From Paraescarpia echinospica (taxonomy: Eukaryota; Annelida; Polychaeta; Sabellida; Siboglinidae), in NCBI GenBank assembly GCA_020002185.1, contig CM034534.1, positions 69,479,946 to 69,543,945 on the forward strand: a stretch of 64,000 nt of DNA, in the 5' to 3' direction. Made by a program: the position numbers and the translations under genes. The notes under the pieces were generated by a model, which did no database searches, was not told where the DNA came from, and saw nothing but the letters and a program-made list of their open reading frames with translations. This document shows, piece by piece, positions 1 to 11,838 of the stretch (positions are counted from its first letter, which is position 1; each line of letters starts with the position of its first letter).

Positions 1-164
1 TGCTTCACATGAGCGGACCGATTTCCTTTATACTTGAAGATACTGCCACACATACAGCAAGTATAACGAGACAACAGCTTCTGACGCTTCGTCGGAGGTG
101 ACGATGTCAGGTTGATGGTTGAGTTGATTGCCGGAGCTGATAACAGAGACGAAATCGGTTTGAT

Positions 165-217
165 CGTCGAACTGGTCGTCAAACTGGTCGTCGGACTGGT
201 CGTTGAACTGGTCGTTG
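165..217. repeat. 12-bp minisatellite, about 4 copies
   Basis: Four head-to-tail copies of a 12-base unit of the form GTCRAACTGGTC with one or two changes per copy. Read as protein it gives a Leu-Val-Val repeat, which is a by-product of the repeat. I see no gene around it. Confidence 0.7.
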
Positions 218-439
218 GCTGTTGGTCCGGGTTGATTGTTGGGGTCGAGAGGTCGAGTGGTCCCGTAGCCGGAGAAGGCTGCGCCTTCGGTAGCAAAATC
301 CCTTGTCGGACGTCATCACTAGTCATGTTGTTCATCTTCCAAAATGTAAGATATAATGACCACAAAAAACAGACGCAGGCCTTTTATAACAGTTCGACAG
401 AACATAAAGCTCACGTGGTCGTACCGAACGAACATTTGT

Positions 440-950
440 CCACTAGGGGATGATGTTTGTAGTTCGTGATCTATCCGTCAGGAGGCTCTATTGCACGCAA
501 GCGCGCAAGAGACACGAGTATTTGCAGTACTCGAACATTTACTTCACAACTTATCCTCCAGGTGGCACCACTTGTAGTTCACGACATATCAGCCAGGGGA
601 ATTTAGTTCCAACAAATTCCGCCAGGGGCGCTAATGGTCAAACTAAGACGCACGAAATTGGGCAGTACTCGAACATTTAGTTTACAATTTGTCCGTCAGG
701 TGGCACCACTTGAATATTTGTTTTCGAAAAATTCCGCTAGGGGCGCTGCGGGTCAACCTATTTTAGTTCCAAAAAAATCACCAGGTGGCGATATTCTAGA
801 TTCGGAGGGGGAAAAATTTGGCGGGAAATATCTAGTTCGCCAACTATCCGCTAGGTGGCACTGTTATAGTTTTTGCGGAAAATATTTAGTTCACCAACTA
901 TCCGCTAGGTGGAGCTATTTTAGTTCAGAAAAATTTCGGTAGGGGGCACC
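440..950 (+). repeat. degenerate satellite with a CTCF-like core
   Basis: About ten imperfect units. The common skeleton is TTTAGTTC, a short variable part, then a core close to CCGCTAGGTGGCAC or CCGCCAGGGGCGCT. Cores start near 440, 475, 555, 619, 693, 734, 779, 848, 902 and 936, all on the plus strand. The core matches the known bilaterian CTCF consensus in shape (CC-N-C-N-AG-N-GGC). The spacing is irregular (about 35 to 75 bases), so this is an old, diverged array. CTCF binding is inference; the array is directly visible. A related GCCAGGGGAA variant is near 592. Confidence 0.7.
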
Positions 951-1045
951 ACGTGACCTTGACCTACATCCGGGTACTTGACCTTGACCTTTGATCTTGA
1001 CATACATCCGGGTACTTGACCTTGACCTACATCCGGGTACTTTGC
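951..1045 (+). repeat. ~26-bp tandem repeat with TGACCTTGACCT
   Basis: Three copies of a unit of the form TGACCTTGACCTACATCC followed by GGGTACT, the middle one expanded with TGACCTTTGATCT. TGACCT half-sites in direct repeat resemble nuclear-receptor elements. It directly follows the CTCF-like array. No gene start is apparent close by. Confidence 0.65.
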
Positions 1046-1380
1046 TTTTGCTTCGCGCCGCGCCAGTGCCTACGCTACTTAACCTGCTTTACTACTTATG
1101 TTGTTAACAGCATGCTTGGTCATAGGTCTCACATGCTCTTCATCCCTCTTCAGTGTGGATGCCAGTACTTCTTTGTGATCCTTGTCTTCATTACTTGTGG
1201 ACAAACCACTCCTTTCTCGTATTGCTTTAGCATATTCACTCATGATGTGCCTCGTTAATGTCCACCTGATGAGTGCTGGCTTCTTTCTAGTAAGTCCAAC
1301 AATACCACTACTTCCCTTTACATCTCTAATGCCTGTTTTCCCTATGCCTATGTCGCTCCAGATCCCACTGAAACTATCAC

Positions 1381-2943
1381 TTGAATCAAACTGTAGAATG
1401 CAGTGTCATAAGGACACTGCAAACTACTGTTAATACAATTGATCGTTTACCTCCAAAATCAAGTTGTGGAAAAGACAGTATTTCAACACAATTACTAAAA
1501 TTAATAAAAAATGATATCAGCAAAGTAGTCACTCTAATTATTAATCAATCAATAATAACTGGTATATTTCCAGACAAATGAAAAATTGCAAAAGTCATAC
1601 CCCTTTTCAAAAAAGGTGATGTTTCTGACTTTAACAATTATCGTCCTATTTCTATCCTGCCAGTGATTTCAATTTTTTTTGAAAAGGTTTTGTTTGATCA
1701 AATCCACGATTACTTCCATTCTAAAGCGTTATACTACAATAGCCAATATGGGTTCAGAAAGAAACATTCTGCTGAGCTTGCTACACTCGAAATCATAGAC
1801 AGAATTATACAAGAATTTAATAAATCGGTTACTCCAATAAATATATACCTTGATTTATCAAAAGCATTTGACACAATTGATCACAATATATTGGTACAGA
1901 AGTTAAATTACTATGAATTAAATGACAAGGCTCTGGACCTTTGTAAGAGTTATTTACAAAATCGTTAGCAGTATGTAGAAATTGAAAATGTTAAGTCTAA
2001 GGAAATAGTCATCAACACTGGTGTCCCTCAAGGTTCAATTTTAGGGCCGCTCTTATTTATTATATATATAAATGATATAGCACTTTCTAATGACCTTTTC
2101 AAATTCATAACATATGCTGACGACACCACCCTTACTAATACACTAAAAACATTTAATGATTCAGAAGGCCAAATGCGAAGTGAAAATATTAACAAAGAAC
2201 TAACAAAGATTAGTAATTGGTTAAAAGCTAATAAACTGTCACTAAATGCCAAAAAGACTAAACTGATGATTTTTCATATGCCTCAAAAGAAAATAGAATA
2301 CCCTGTGTTACAAATAGATGGGGCACACATTGAATGTGTAAATGATTTCAATTTTGTAGGCATCATAATAAATAACCATTTAAACTGGCAGAGTCATACA
2401 AACAAAATAGCAAATAAAATCTCTAAAACAATAGGCATATTAAATAAACTTTAACATTTTTTACCACCTAATACATTATATATTATGTACAATGCTCTTA
2501 TTCTCCCTCATATTAATTATAGCTTACTTTTATGGGGTCATCAGGCACATCGAATTTTCAAATTACAGAAAAAAGCAATACGAATAATATCCTTAAGTAA
2601 ATATAATGCTCACACAAGTCCTATTTTTAAAAGACTTCAGTTGCTAAAGTTGGATGACATTTATAAAATCCAACAATTAAAATTTTACTATAAATTAATT
2701 AACAATCTTTTATCCTACTACTTCAATGTTTTTCCAAACACACACATATATAATATTCATCAGCACTGCACACGTGAAAGAAATAATCTGTATATGTCCA
2801 GGTTCAAACATGAATTTGCCAAAAAATGCATTAGACACAACATAGTTGAGACAGTTAACAATACACCAAGTATTCTCATTAATAAAATTTACACCCACAG
2901 TCTGTATGGTTTTTCAACATACACAACAAACTTTTTTATTTAA
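1381..2943 (+). pseudogene. 5'-truncated LINE reverse transcriptase (CR1/L2/Jockey-like)
   Basis: One reading frame carries the whole RT core of a non-LTR retrotransposon: the fingers region (FKKGDVSDFNNYRPIS, near 1600), motif A (YLDLSKAFDTIDHNIL, near 1846), motif B (GVPQGSILGP, near 2021) and the catalytic YADD box (YADDTTL, near 2113), then the thumb and C-terminal region. In-frame stops at 1579-1581 (TGA), 1966-1968 (TAG) and 2452-2454 (TAA) break it. The endonuclease and first ORF are missing, as in 5'-truncated LINE copies. Base composition is AT-rich like its surroundings. The exact clade cannot be settled by eye. Confidence 0.85.
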
Positions 2944-3306
2944 AATTATGAATCCTGTTGTCGTATTCATAATTGCTTTATATGTAATTCGTAATACGTA
3001 TTGAAATGTATACCTATGCATCCATATGTACGTCAATTTGTACAAGAGTACATTTAATCAGTCCTTGTATTATGTATGTATGTATGTTGATACACTGAGT
3101 AATTATCAACTGTAAAACAAGGCATATGCTATTCTGATTTGTGACATGTAAATTTTGATGTTGATTATATTTATGGGGTGGCTCCTGTGCTAGCGATATT
3201 GTAAATCTTAATGGGAGTCTCCCGACCTTATCTAGTACTCATGTTATTCATTGTGTATATATCGTATTTATAGGTCAAATAAACTGATTCTGAGTTCTGA
3301 GTTCTG
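2944..3306 (+). mobile_element. LINE 3' UTR ending in a short tandem repeat
   Basis: Non-coding tail directly after the RT stop. It holds a potential stem, GGCTCCT near 3180 paired with GGGAGTC near 3211, and ends with AATAAACTGATTCTGAGTTCTGAGTTCTG. Short tandem repeats at the 3' end are typical of CR1/L2-type LINEs, whose RT recognises a 3' hairpin. A related hairpin lies near 28540. Confidence 0.6.
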
Positions 3307-3444
3307 TATTGTTGTTGACGACGGTGTCTTTGCTTTAAGATTTGTTTTACCCAGATAGGATGAAAGATATGTTGAGTGGTACACGGTATCCTTAGTTATC
3401 AAGTCCTGCTCCGATACTGCGCGAATCATTTTCTCGTCTCCTCT

Positions 3445-3575
3445 TTGAAATGCAACCTTCTTAAAGGGAAACATAAGGGAACTGTTTGGTGTTATGCACC
3501 TAACAGAGTTAATGCAAACTAACTATTTCCAACTATAATCACATTTTTAACGTCAGTGGTTTACTGGTAATATTA
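3445..3575. repeat. dispersed repeat, inverted copy of 9415-9515
   Basis: The stretch around GAGTTAATGCAAACTAACTA, together with AAACATAAGGGAAC and TTTTTAACGTCAGTGGTTTA, reappears in reverse complement at about 9415-9515, where it overlaps the end of the minus-strand open frame at 9449-9919. It is probably the end of a transposon family present twice. Confidence 0.55.
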
Positions 3576-5265
3576 TCTTAAAGTGGAAAATGCTAATGAA
3601 ATCTTCGATAACACGAAGGCAGCCATCTTACTGATGACAACCAAAAGCAGCCAATAAACGAGCAGCATTATTTTTACCGCGGTCTTCCCATGATGCAAGC
3701 AATGTTGTCAACACATGTACACATGTTACGGCATACGCTGTACAGTTCATTCTGTTCGACTCATTTTGAAGAAACGTGTTTCGAAGTGGATGTATATTTG
3801 TAATGCTATGGGATAAGACCCGTCGAAACGTCGGCGACGTCGGGTTTTGAAGCTTGGAGCAATGCGGACGATAGTTACAGACCACGGCCGTCGAAACGCC
3901 GCACATTCTCCGTCTAGCGCGCTGTCAGGTGAAGTCAGATCGCAAGAAGGTTAGTATTGAGTATTCAGTACCTAAATGAAAATCTTGTACCATTTCATAT
4001 TGCAGGATCTGACGTTATATACGTTAGTTGGTTAGTTAACTTTCTAGTTTGGGAATTGTGTCGGCAGGAACTGAACCTCAGACAGACTCAGCCTCTGCTC
4101 TGAGAATTTGACTTACTTTGATTGATATCACGGCCGCGTGAATAAAGGCATGGATATGCTGGGAATAATCTAGAACTACATGACACATTGAAGACTAGAA
4201 GAAAGCCGACGATTAGGAAAAGTTAACGGCAATCAATTCGCGTGAGCGATAATATAATACTTTGATTAACGTCACCGGGCAGAAAAGTCTGAAATTGTCG
4301 CTATGGCCCCATCAGAATGTTCTGCAATAACATTAGGCGGAATGTGTTTGTGTGTTAAAATGAATTTGTTGTAAATACATTATGTTGAACATTTGTCTTA
4401 TACAAATTACTGACTGATGACCATTGATAAGGGTTCCACAAACTACCCATCAATCAGCAGCAGGGAAATGCTGGATAATCAGCTCCCATTACATAACAGT
4501 GAAAATGTTTTTATTTCATTAAAAGTGAGTGACAATTCTACTGGTGTATTTGGAATGATAATTGACAATTTGACAACTTTGATTTGATTTTACAAACATT
4601 CGTAGGCTCCAGATGCACAGCTATCTTGTTATAGTAAAGAAAGTAACAGACACACTGTAACGGTATAAAAACTAACACACTGTTTATATTATTATTACTA
4701 TTTTATATATTATACTTTTATGTTAAAATAAAGTGTGTGAGGTAAATCTTAGATTTTTTTAATTTGGTGTCTTATAATTTATTTAAATGCCAGTGAATAG
4801 GTGTCACTTTTATGATGTTGAAATTCAATCAATATATATACATTAAAATGTGTTATGTTTTATATTCGCAAATACACCACGTTTCTAATTTTAACAAATC
4901 ATTAAAACTAATTACTTTGAAAGCCTAATCTGCAATACAGGTAATTAGATCATCCATCACTTGAGATGCAACAAAGATCAAGCCCTTCAAACCCACTTCT
5001 CCATAAACCACTTGGTAGGCAGGTACCAATTGCAATTACCAGTCAGGTTTTAGGCTGGTAATAAAACTTGTGTAAATAGAGAATTTAGGGACTGAAAGAG
5101 CAGATAAGAGAAATGATGAACAAAGGAAACCAACCTGGGTTATGTAAAGGGGCAGTACAGAAGGGTTTTTCACCCAGGTGTTGTCAGGTGATAAACCCTG
5201 TGTGTGTGTACTGGGACTGTTACCATTTATAAATATAAATTTATATAAGAAATCATTGTAAATGC
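3576..5265. other. non-coding stretch, nothing recognised
   Basis: AT-rich DNA with no frame showing a recognisable protein family. A CpG-rich patch near 3820-3910 has short inverted CGTCGAAACG/CGGCG motifs. No RNA gene was recognised. Confidence 0.5.
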
Positions 5266-5723
5266 AGTAAACCTCGCCTAAGTCGGATTCACCTAAGTCG
5301 GATCTTCGCTCAGCTCGGACAGATTTCCGAGGAACGGTTGATTTGTAATGAATTTCCCATAAAAATCTTTGTGTAAGTCGGATCTTTGCCTAACTCGGAA
5401 TAACTGAGTCGGTCCATTTGATCCGAGGTAATGTGTTTTTCCTCGCCTAAGTCGAATCGCAGTATTCAACAAAATCACTTGGTAAGCTATAACCTTAGAG
5501 ATACGTGCCAAAATGAAGCATAAAACTGTTTTAATACTGTATGATGTTGTATGTTGCTTGTGGACATCAACATTTATAGAGTTACCGCGTTATTTACAGT
5601 TACAGGGCTTTTAGAGGGTTGCCTTTGGCGCTGGGATATGTCATCTTCGGCTAAGTCAGATTTTTGCGCAACTCAGATTAAATCACTCGGTTCGATTGAA
5701 TCCAACTTAGGCGAGGTTTACTG
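5266..5723. mobile_element. pogo/Tc1-like MITE, ~458 bp
   Basis: The two ends are inverted copies: CAGTAAACCTCGCCTAAGTC at the left and its near-complement ending in GGCGAGGTTTACTG at the right. The inner ends repeat the theme CTAAGTCGGAT several times. CAGT-starting terminal repeats with CCTCG are typical of pogo/Tigger elements, which duplicate TA; TA is visible after the right end but is TG at the left. No transposase inside, so it is a non-autonomous copy. Confidence 0.65.
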
Positions 5724-6659
5724 TAATTTGTTTTGATCAATTCATTCAATTCCAATTCAATCTGTTTTGATTTTTTATTTAAATGTATGTGTATGTTTTA
5801 TTAGTTCAATTCCAAATCAAATAAGAATTGATAATATGTCTGCGACAAACAATCTTTTTCACATAAGACTGATTTAGTGGCTGCTTGCAGACTATTGAAC
5901 CTAAACTCCCATTGGTGTGAAAAATATCACAATATTATTTTTGTACTGGTTTTACAATTTGTAATTGAACCGATACTTATCTGTCAACCAAGCAGCAGTG
6001 TAGCAGTATGGTTTAATTGATTGTCAGAAAACTACATAAAAAAGTAACAAGAATTAAAGTAACACAAAAGTAACATTATTGATATTATGATTTTATTTAT
6101 TCATTATAAAAAACTACAACTTGAATAAGGCAATATATATTAACATTTGAAATATTGATTTTTATTTAATGTTTAAACTCAACGTAATTATAAATTGAAG
6201 TTCTAAATGTCAAATTGCTGTAGCCCAAAAATTACTGGAGTTGAGAGGCTCCAATTTTTGTTTCATGTTAATCTTCTCAACGGATATCACCAAATTTATT
6301 ATTCAAAAACTGAAGAGTTGAGTGCAATCAATTTCAGAATTATTGGTTACCTTCACATAGAATGACCCACTATATGACCATGTTATTAATGATAACAAAC
6401 ACTCCATAATTAATCCAGACATGAGCTTTATTCAGTATCTATCTCTATTGCAGACCATTACACAACCATTGTCCACTCACATTCCGCTGTCCCCAGGGCC
6501 TACTACATCTAGCAAGTCTACTACACATCACATCAAGTCGGTATGTACGGCATTGTTCACATGGAAACTCTTATTGATTTCTCACTTGAAAAAAGTAATG
6601 TGATAATTTAGCAAATGCTTTACCGTAATAGTGCACAAACACAATGTCATGTTTTACAG
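5724..6659. other. AT-rich non-coding stretch
   Basis: Low-complexity, AT-rich DNA with no recognisable coding frame. It probably represents intron or intergenic sequence to the left of the exon-like segment at 6660. Confidence 0.5.
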
Positions 6660-6794
6660 ATTCTACCATTACACCACGACATGTTCTGCCAGCTCTTCCC
6701 CACCTGACAAATTACTGCCACACTGGACAACTTGAAGTATTTCACAGTTACCTGTTCAAGTACTGCTCCAAAGGACAGCACTTCTTCTATGAAG
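6660..6794 (+). CDS. exon of a transposon-derived conserved metazoan protein
   Basis: An open segment preceded by a good acceptor (TGTTTTACAG) and followed by the donor GTAGGA. It encodes about 45 residues including HLTNYCHTGQLEVFHSYLFK, then KYCSKGQHFFYEG. The pattern CHTG-LEVFHS-L-KY-HFFYEG is one I recognise from a large family of uncharacterised, transposon-linked proteins of fish and marine invertebrates. The splice phase is 1 at the 5' side. I could not place the neighbouring exons with confidence, so this may be a solitary remnant. Confidence 0.45.
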
Positions 6795-7668
6795 GTAGGA
6801 CAGAAGTCATACATTGCAATAGGTATTTAGTTGTAAAAAATCGACCTCAGTCATTCTAATAATAGCACCACTAACGTATTGTGGCATGGTAACATAGTGA
6901 TTAGATCATCAGAAGTATCTGCCATTTCAAAGCTTGTGGAGTTTTGCTCACTCCACATTGCTCCAGTTCACTCGGATAAATAAATGAGTACCTGACAGTG
7001 ATACTATTTTCGTAGTATATGCTGTGTGGAGCTGAATACTTCCCAGAGGAGGATGGTGGTTGAATGACCAGGACTGTCAGGTGTTAACTATGACACAGAG
7101 ATGGCGTGAATACTTCACAACTGTATTCACTTATTTTAGTGTAATGAATTCTCCATGTAATAGTAACGATAACAAAATACAGTCACTGTATATACCATAT
7201 ATAAGATACATGAAAAAAACGAGTGATGATAAATGCAACTGTGGAGGACTGTCATAATGGGATGCCTTGTTTGTAAGGATCAATATTATTTTTTCAATGT
7301 CTGATTATGAATACTTGGCCATTTGAATATGATTCAACCAGTCAACATTTTTAAACACGATTACTGAGTGCAATTATAGAAGACATATTTATACATTATT
7401 GTCATTTGGAAAATGGCGTTTCAAAGTCCACTGAAAGCCAACCAGTTGTAAGGAAAGTAATTCACAGCAGCTTACTAACAAGATATAGATGCTGATGGGT
7501 CTGTTGCTTTTTGTTGGTAAGAATTTTATTACAATACTGTGTCTTGTTTATTATAGGGACGAAAGCACTGCTCATACTGTCTGCTCTGGTATGGAAGTTC
7601 TGGCCAAACCCTAGTGCAGACAACCCTGTTAACGTTGCGGATGTCTGGCCAAGAAGGCGCAAGCAGTG

Positions 7669-7872
7669 GGTGCTGCGAACGACAAAACACAGCAGCAGAT
7701 TTACCTGCAAACCCAAATGTCTATGGAAAGAGTGAATGATGTCTTTGTGAGAAATCTGAAACAGCCAGGAATCACTGTCCCCACTGGAATTGCAGTCCTT
7801 GGGGCAGATGTACCCAAGCCAATGAAACATGATCTGCTGGCATCAAGAGCCAGTCGATTTGTAAATAAATAG
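7669..7872 (+). CDS. possible 3'-terminal coding segment, unrecognised
   Basis: The frame ending at TAG 7870-7872 looks protein-like: Gln-rich helix (NDKTQQQIYLQTQMSMERVN), then NLKQPGITVPTGIAVLGADV and a Lys/Arg-rich end (SRASRFVNK). It lies about 110 bases after an acceptor-like TTATTATAG at about 7548-7556, but the same frame has stops between that site and 7669, so the splice structure is unclear. I do not recognise the family. It could be a degraded exon. Confidence 0.3.
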   Translation, partial: GAANDKTQQQIYLQTQMSMERVNDVFVRNLKQPGITVPTGIAVLGADVPKPMKHDLLASRASRFVNK

Positions 7873-7981
7873 TCAATCCAACTGACAATTGACAAGGACG
7901 TTTCAAGGGACTGGCTGTTTTGTTTGCATTTCCACCTACAGCCATAGTTTTGTATAAGGTGACAAATGCGCATCCTCTAGT

Positions 7982-8154
7982 TTAGTCTAGTTCAGTCCTC
8001 CAGTGCCAAGTGGAATCCCTCATGTCGTATCCCATCGAGTGCAGGGAAGTGTGATCGTAACTGATGGCTGGCACACGCTGGTATAACTCTCCGTACCTTT
8101 CGGTCCAGCCTGCCATGAATCCACCAGATGAACTATATGCAGCCCACCTCAGAC
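7982..8154 (-). CDS. 3'-terminal exon of an unrecognised host gene
   Basis: On the minus strand a strong polypyrimidine tract and acceptor (CCTTATTTTATTTCAG) ends at 8155, and an open frame in phase 1 then runs 57 codons to TAA. The product is aromatic-rich (SGGFMAGWTERYGELYQRVP, then MGYDMRDSTWHWRTELD). The quality of the acceptor and the amino-acid composition suggest a real exon. I do not recognise the protein. The upstream exons were not identified. Confidence 0.45.
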
Positions 8155-8922
8155 CTGAAATAAAATAAGGCGCAAATAAATTTAATAACATTGTCAGCAG
8201 GTGATGTATGAAAATAGGTTTGAGGTAGTTCATTTCCTTATCAAATTGGTATATATCAACAAGCAGTGTTTTTATGAAATCATTTGAACCTTTCTTCAAT
8301 TCTCGCATAGGCATGCTACTCAAAATGTTCTAGAATGATCCTATGTTGTTTACTATTAAACATAACAAAATGTTGGCTGATTTCTTCTAACTATGCCTAG
8401 TACAGTCCCAAGGGTGACCTTAAAAGTGAGGTTCCACTGTTCCATTCTGAATGAAGCCAATGTCACAAGCAGGATGGATTACGATTGTCTTTCTGTATTT
8501 ATACAAGAATTATGCCCCCTCTCTATAAAATAAAATTTAAGCCTATTAAAAGAACAATTAATACTGCCACACATTTTTCTCATACGGTGATACACATGCA
8601 TAGTCGTTACTGTAAATATAATAATGGGGACACAACAGTTAACCTGTTTGTTTTCTATCATAGCCGTGGACAATTTTGAACTCGGTTCCTGGAACCGTTT
8701 TTAAAACGGCGAAGGTATAACCTTAGGTAATATTCCCATAAAATGTAAAACGACACTCGGACACCGAGCCCACGGCACTGGCATGAGAACTGAGGACTGT
8801 CGTCGAATCGAGGTGCCACCGACCGAGCGATCGGCTCACTCAGTTCATACGTTTATTTAAATTATTACCCAGCCCGGACCTCATAATGGGCAGTTATTTA
8901 TACTAGACACATACATAATTAC

Positions 8923-9238
8923 CTTCATCGACATGCTCTGCCTGCTGACGAGTCGCAGCCGTTTTCTGACAGCAGACACTCCTTTCTGAACCAAAGAATA
9001 AACTTGACACTTTCCACAGCGACACCGTCGCCACCAGTCGCCAGTCAGTTACGTCTCGGCTTGTTAGTCGCCTCTGTATTTCTACTTCCCGCGCGTCTTC
9101 GTTATCATGCTTACGGTCACCAGAACGCTCTGGTCTATCTTGCAATATTGGCCCATGTCTTTGCGGTTGAAACCGATATCCAGCTACTTCTGAATCTATT
9201 TCATCAGACGAAGAATCAGAACCGTAACGACACGCCAT
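8923..9238 (-). pseudogene. P2X7 C-terminal-like Cys-rich protein exon, probably frameshifted
   Basis: Starts at ATG 9238 (MACRYGSDSSSDEIDSEVAG) with an acidic Ser-rich lead and a GYRFQPQR motif, then an Arg-rich helix, a Trp-containing segment, and SVCCQKTAATRQ. In the alternative frame the middle reads with CRCGKC. The order W, C-x-C-x2-C, CC is that of the intracellular P2X7 C-terminal domain, which is spread widely in marine invertebrate genomes. The Cys clusters lie in two frames, so a one-base indel near 9040 is likely. The segment ends at a GTAATT donor. Family call is inference from this pattern. Confidence 0.35.
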
Positions 9239-9448
9239 CTTGTCTAAACTCAATGGGTAACATCGCACAGCGCCACCTGACGTTTTTTGGAAACACTAGC
9301 ACACACAAAATCCAGAAAAGTACGCAGCATTGCTTACGTCATTTTCTGTTCAAAATGGCGGAATTCATGAAATTAGATACAGGGTGTGTTCAAATATTTT
9401 TTACTACTAAACCACTGACGTTAAAAATATGATTATGGTTGTAAATAG

Positions 9449-9919
9449 TTAGTTTGCATTAACTCTTAGGTGCTTAATCCCAAAAAGTTCCCTTATGTTT
9501 CCTTTTAAGGCTGGTTGCCCGTTCAGATGTTTCAATTTTATGCAACTTTTTGTCTTTCTTGCGTGATTTCTTTGAACACACAACACAGACAGACCAATCT
9601 GTCGAACCAGTGCCTTTCTCGTTGCCACACTAGGTATACGTGATACTGATTGTTGAGAATCAGTGTTTGTGTACTGTTTGAAGCAACTCCTGTGGTATAG
9701 TATATGTGGCATATCTTCAAGGCTAGGCAATGCATCTATTAGACGGTGATGTAGGCCATCTCTCCTTGTTTCCGCTGCATCCAACAATGATTTCTGCCCG
9801 GTACATGTTGTTTTTGACAGTTTTAAATTGTTCAACAATTCCTGACAAATGACGCATTTTGAGAAGTTATTTGAGAGACGTCTTCTCTTTCTCCTTAGCT
9901 TCATGGGGCTAGATTTCAT
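9449..9919 (-). CDS. hypothetical zinc-binding protein of a dispersed repeat
   Basis: ATG at 9919 opens a 156-codon frame. Residues 22-25 give CVICQ, and YHRSCFKQYT follows near residue 75, so a C-x2-C plus H-x3-C zinc-binding module is plausible. The N-terminus is basic (KLRRKRRRLSNN), like a nuclear signal. This CVICQ...YHxSC layout is common at the start of transposon-linked proteins in animals. The 3' end overlaps a sequence repeated in reverse at 3445-3575, which supports a mobile origin. Confidence 0.4.
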   Translation of the reverse strand: MKSSPMKLRRKRRRLSNNFSKCVICQELLNNLKLSKTTCTGQKSLLDAAETRRDGLHHRLIDALPSLEDMPHILYHRSCFKQYTNTDSQQSVSRIPSVATRKALVRQIGLSVLCVQRNHARKTKSCIKLKHLNGQPALKGNIRELFGIKHLRVNAN

Positions 9920-11755
9920 TGCAAATGTTCAGCGCTGTTGAAATAAAACTGGTAATGTCAGGCACTCTGCCTTCTTTTATTGAATGAAGACGAACGTGAC
10001 GTACAATGGGTTGAAAGGAAATTCCCACTACAATAAACTTAAATTATATGATAATTGACCATTATTAAACGTGTCTGCACATTTATTATCGCTCACGTCA
10101 ACAATAAAGGTTGATTTATTCAATACTTATGTTGTTACATGACATGCATTGTTGCATGCTATTATTTTATGCAGGCACTTATTGTTGAAATAACCGTTTC
10201 TTTATAAGACTTATTAATTAAGATTAGTCAAAATAAAACTTACCAACCCAAGACTAACTCGAGCACAAATAGGAGAAAACTAACACCCGATATCGAGATT
10301 TGTTATAGCATGTACGTGGATCAGCTCGTATTTATTATGCTTCGTAGAATGTGTAATTTTAAAAAGATATCGCGAACATATATATATATATATATATATT
10401 GATATTCTAAAACTTAAATAATTATTCTTTTCATTGTTTGACTTCAGACCAATTGTTAGAACAATTTGTCTTAACATTTGCAGAATAGCACAATTTCGAA
10501 AATTCATCATTTGACAGTGACCTTTGAAATGCGTTCGTAATGACAACAGGCTCCTTGGTGATACTTATATACTGTATATTTAATGTGTACTAGAACTACA
10601 CGTGTGTCGGCTTAATTCACGACGCTACAAGAGCGCGTGACCTTGTCACAATCTTGGTACATGTATTACTACGCGTATTACCATCACGCTAATAAATGTA
10701 GTCCTATAACATCCCCTCTCTTTTAAGAGCATTAAGTATCTATTTAACTGACCAACTAATAAGTCTATTAAAGTTCTATGATGATAAGCATGCACTTAGA
10801 AATAAATCTTCAAGACTCAGTTAATAATTGTTTTACCTCGAAGTAGCCTCGAAGTAGCATAATTGCATGACTCTCGTTAGTGTCCGTAATAGTTTCACAT
10901 TACATAGCGTGTGATCTAATAACATAATTACTATAGTCTACACAGTACAGTCCACATGCTAGATATATAGTGTTCCTGACATGACTGTTTAACTTTCGAT
11001 CAGTCTCGTCGGTAAAACTTAAATAATTATTCTTCAGTGCAATTGTTAGAACAATTTTTCTTAACATTTGCAGAATAGCACAATTTCGAAAAAATTTCAT
11101 TTGACAGTGACCTTGTTCAAACTTCTCTCGAATAGGTTCGAGGCTATATTTGGCGGAGATAGATCGTAGAAATTGATAGTGCAGAAATGTTGACAAACAA
11201 GTGGAATTACTGATTGATAAGTATTACTCTTGCCTTAATATCATTCATAAAGTTGCAGTAAACATATATTGAGTAGCAGTTGTGCTTAAAGTTAGTTAGT
11301 TAAAGTATTTTAGAACACCTTAGTATAGTGAGTGATAATAGGGTAACTTAGCCTTCGATAAGTTGTAAACAAGATTTAACAAACCTGATTATGTGGTAGA
11401 ATATATAGGAGATAAACCATCAAACTACTTACATAAAATAATATCTGTGTAAGCCAGTACTTGCTAGATATTTTGATTAGGTAGCATTTTTGCTAGATAT
11501 TTTGATTAGGTAGCATTTTTGTTATAAAATTAAGCAAGGGCGATAGTCGGGCGGCGTAACCTAAATCAATAAAGGAGCCTAACGTAACGTAATTTATTGT
11601 ATTTAAATTAGGTCAGTACACATAATGTTAGCGTTCGTGATAGGATAAATTGTCGGCTGTGTAACTGAAATATGTAACATGAAGTGTGCTGTAATACACA
11701 GGAAACAGTCTTTATATACACTAAGTTAGTTAAGTTATTAAATGAATTCTGATAG
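9920..11755. other. AT-rich non-coding stretch with short repeats
   Basis: No coding family recognised. It holds an (AT)n run near 10377-10401. Two copies of a ~90-base sequence (CAGAATAGCACAATTTCGAA within it) lie at about 10435-10525 and 11030-11120, related to the satellite at 16 kb. A 30-base direct duplication of TGCTAGATATTTTGATTAGG plus TAGCATTTT lies at 11462-11521. Confidence 0.55.
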
Positions 11756-11838
11756 GGATATGGCGCTTTGCAAGCGGCAAGTCAAGGCAAAGCGACACTT
11801 GGTGTGCGATCGGCTGTGGGAAGTTATGGACAGAAACC

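Noticed and set aside
3900..5265. Host protein-coding gene in the AT-rich stretch
   Set aside because: No frame with a recognisable motif and no convincing paired splice sites.
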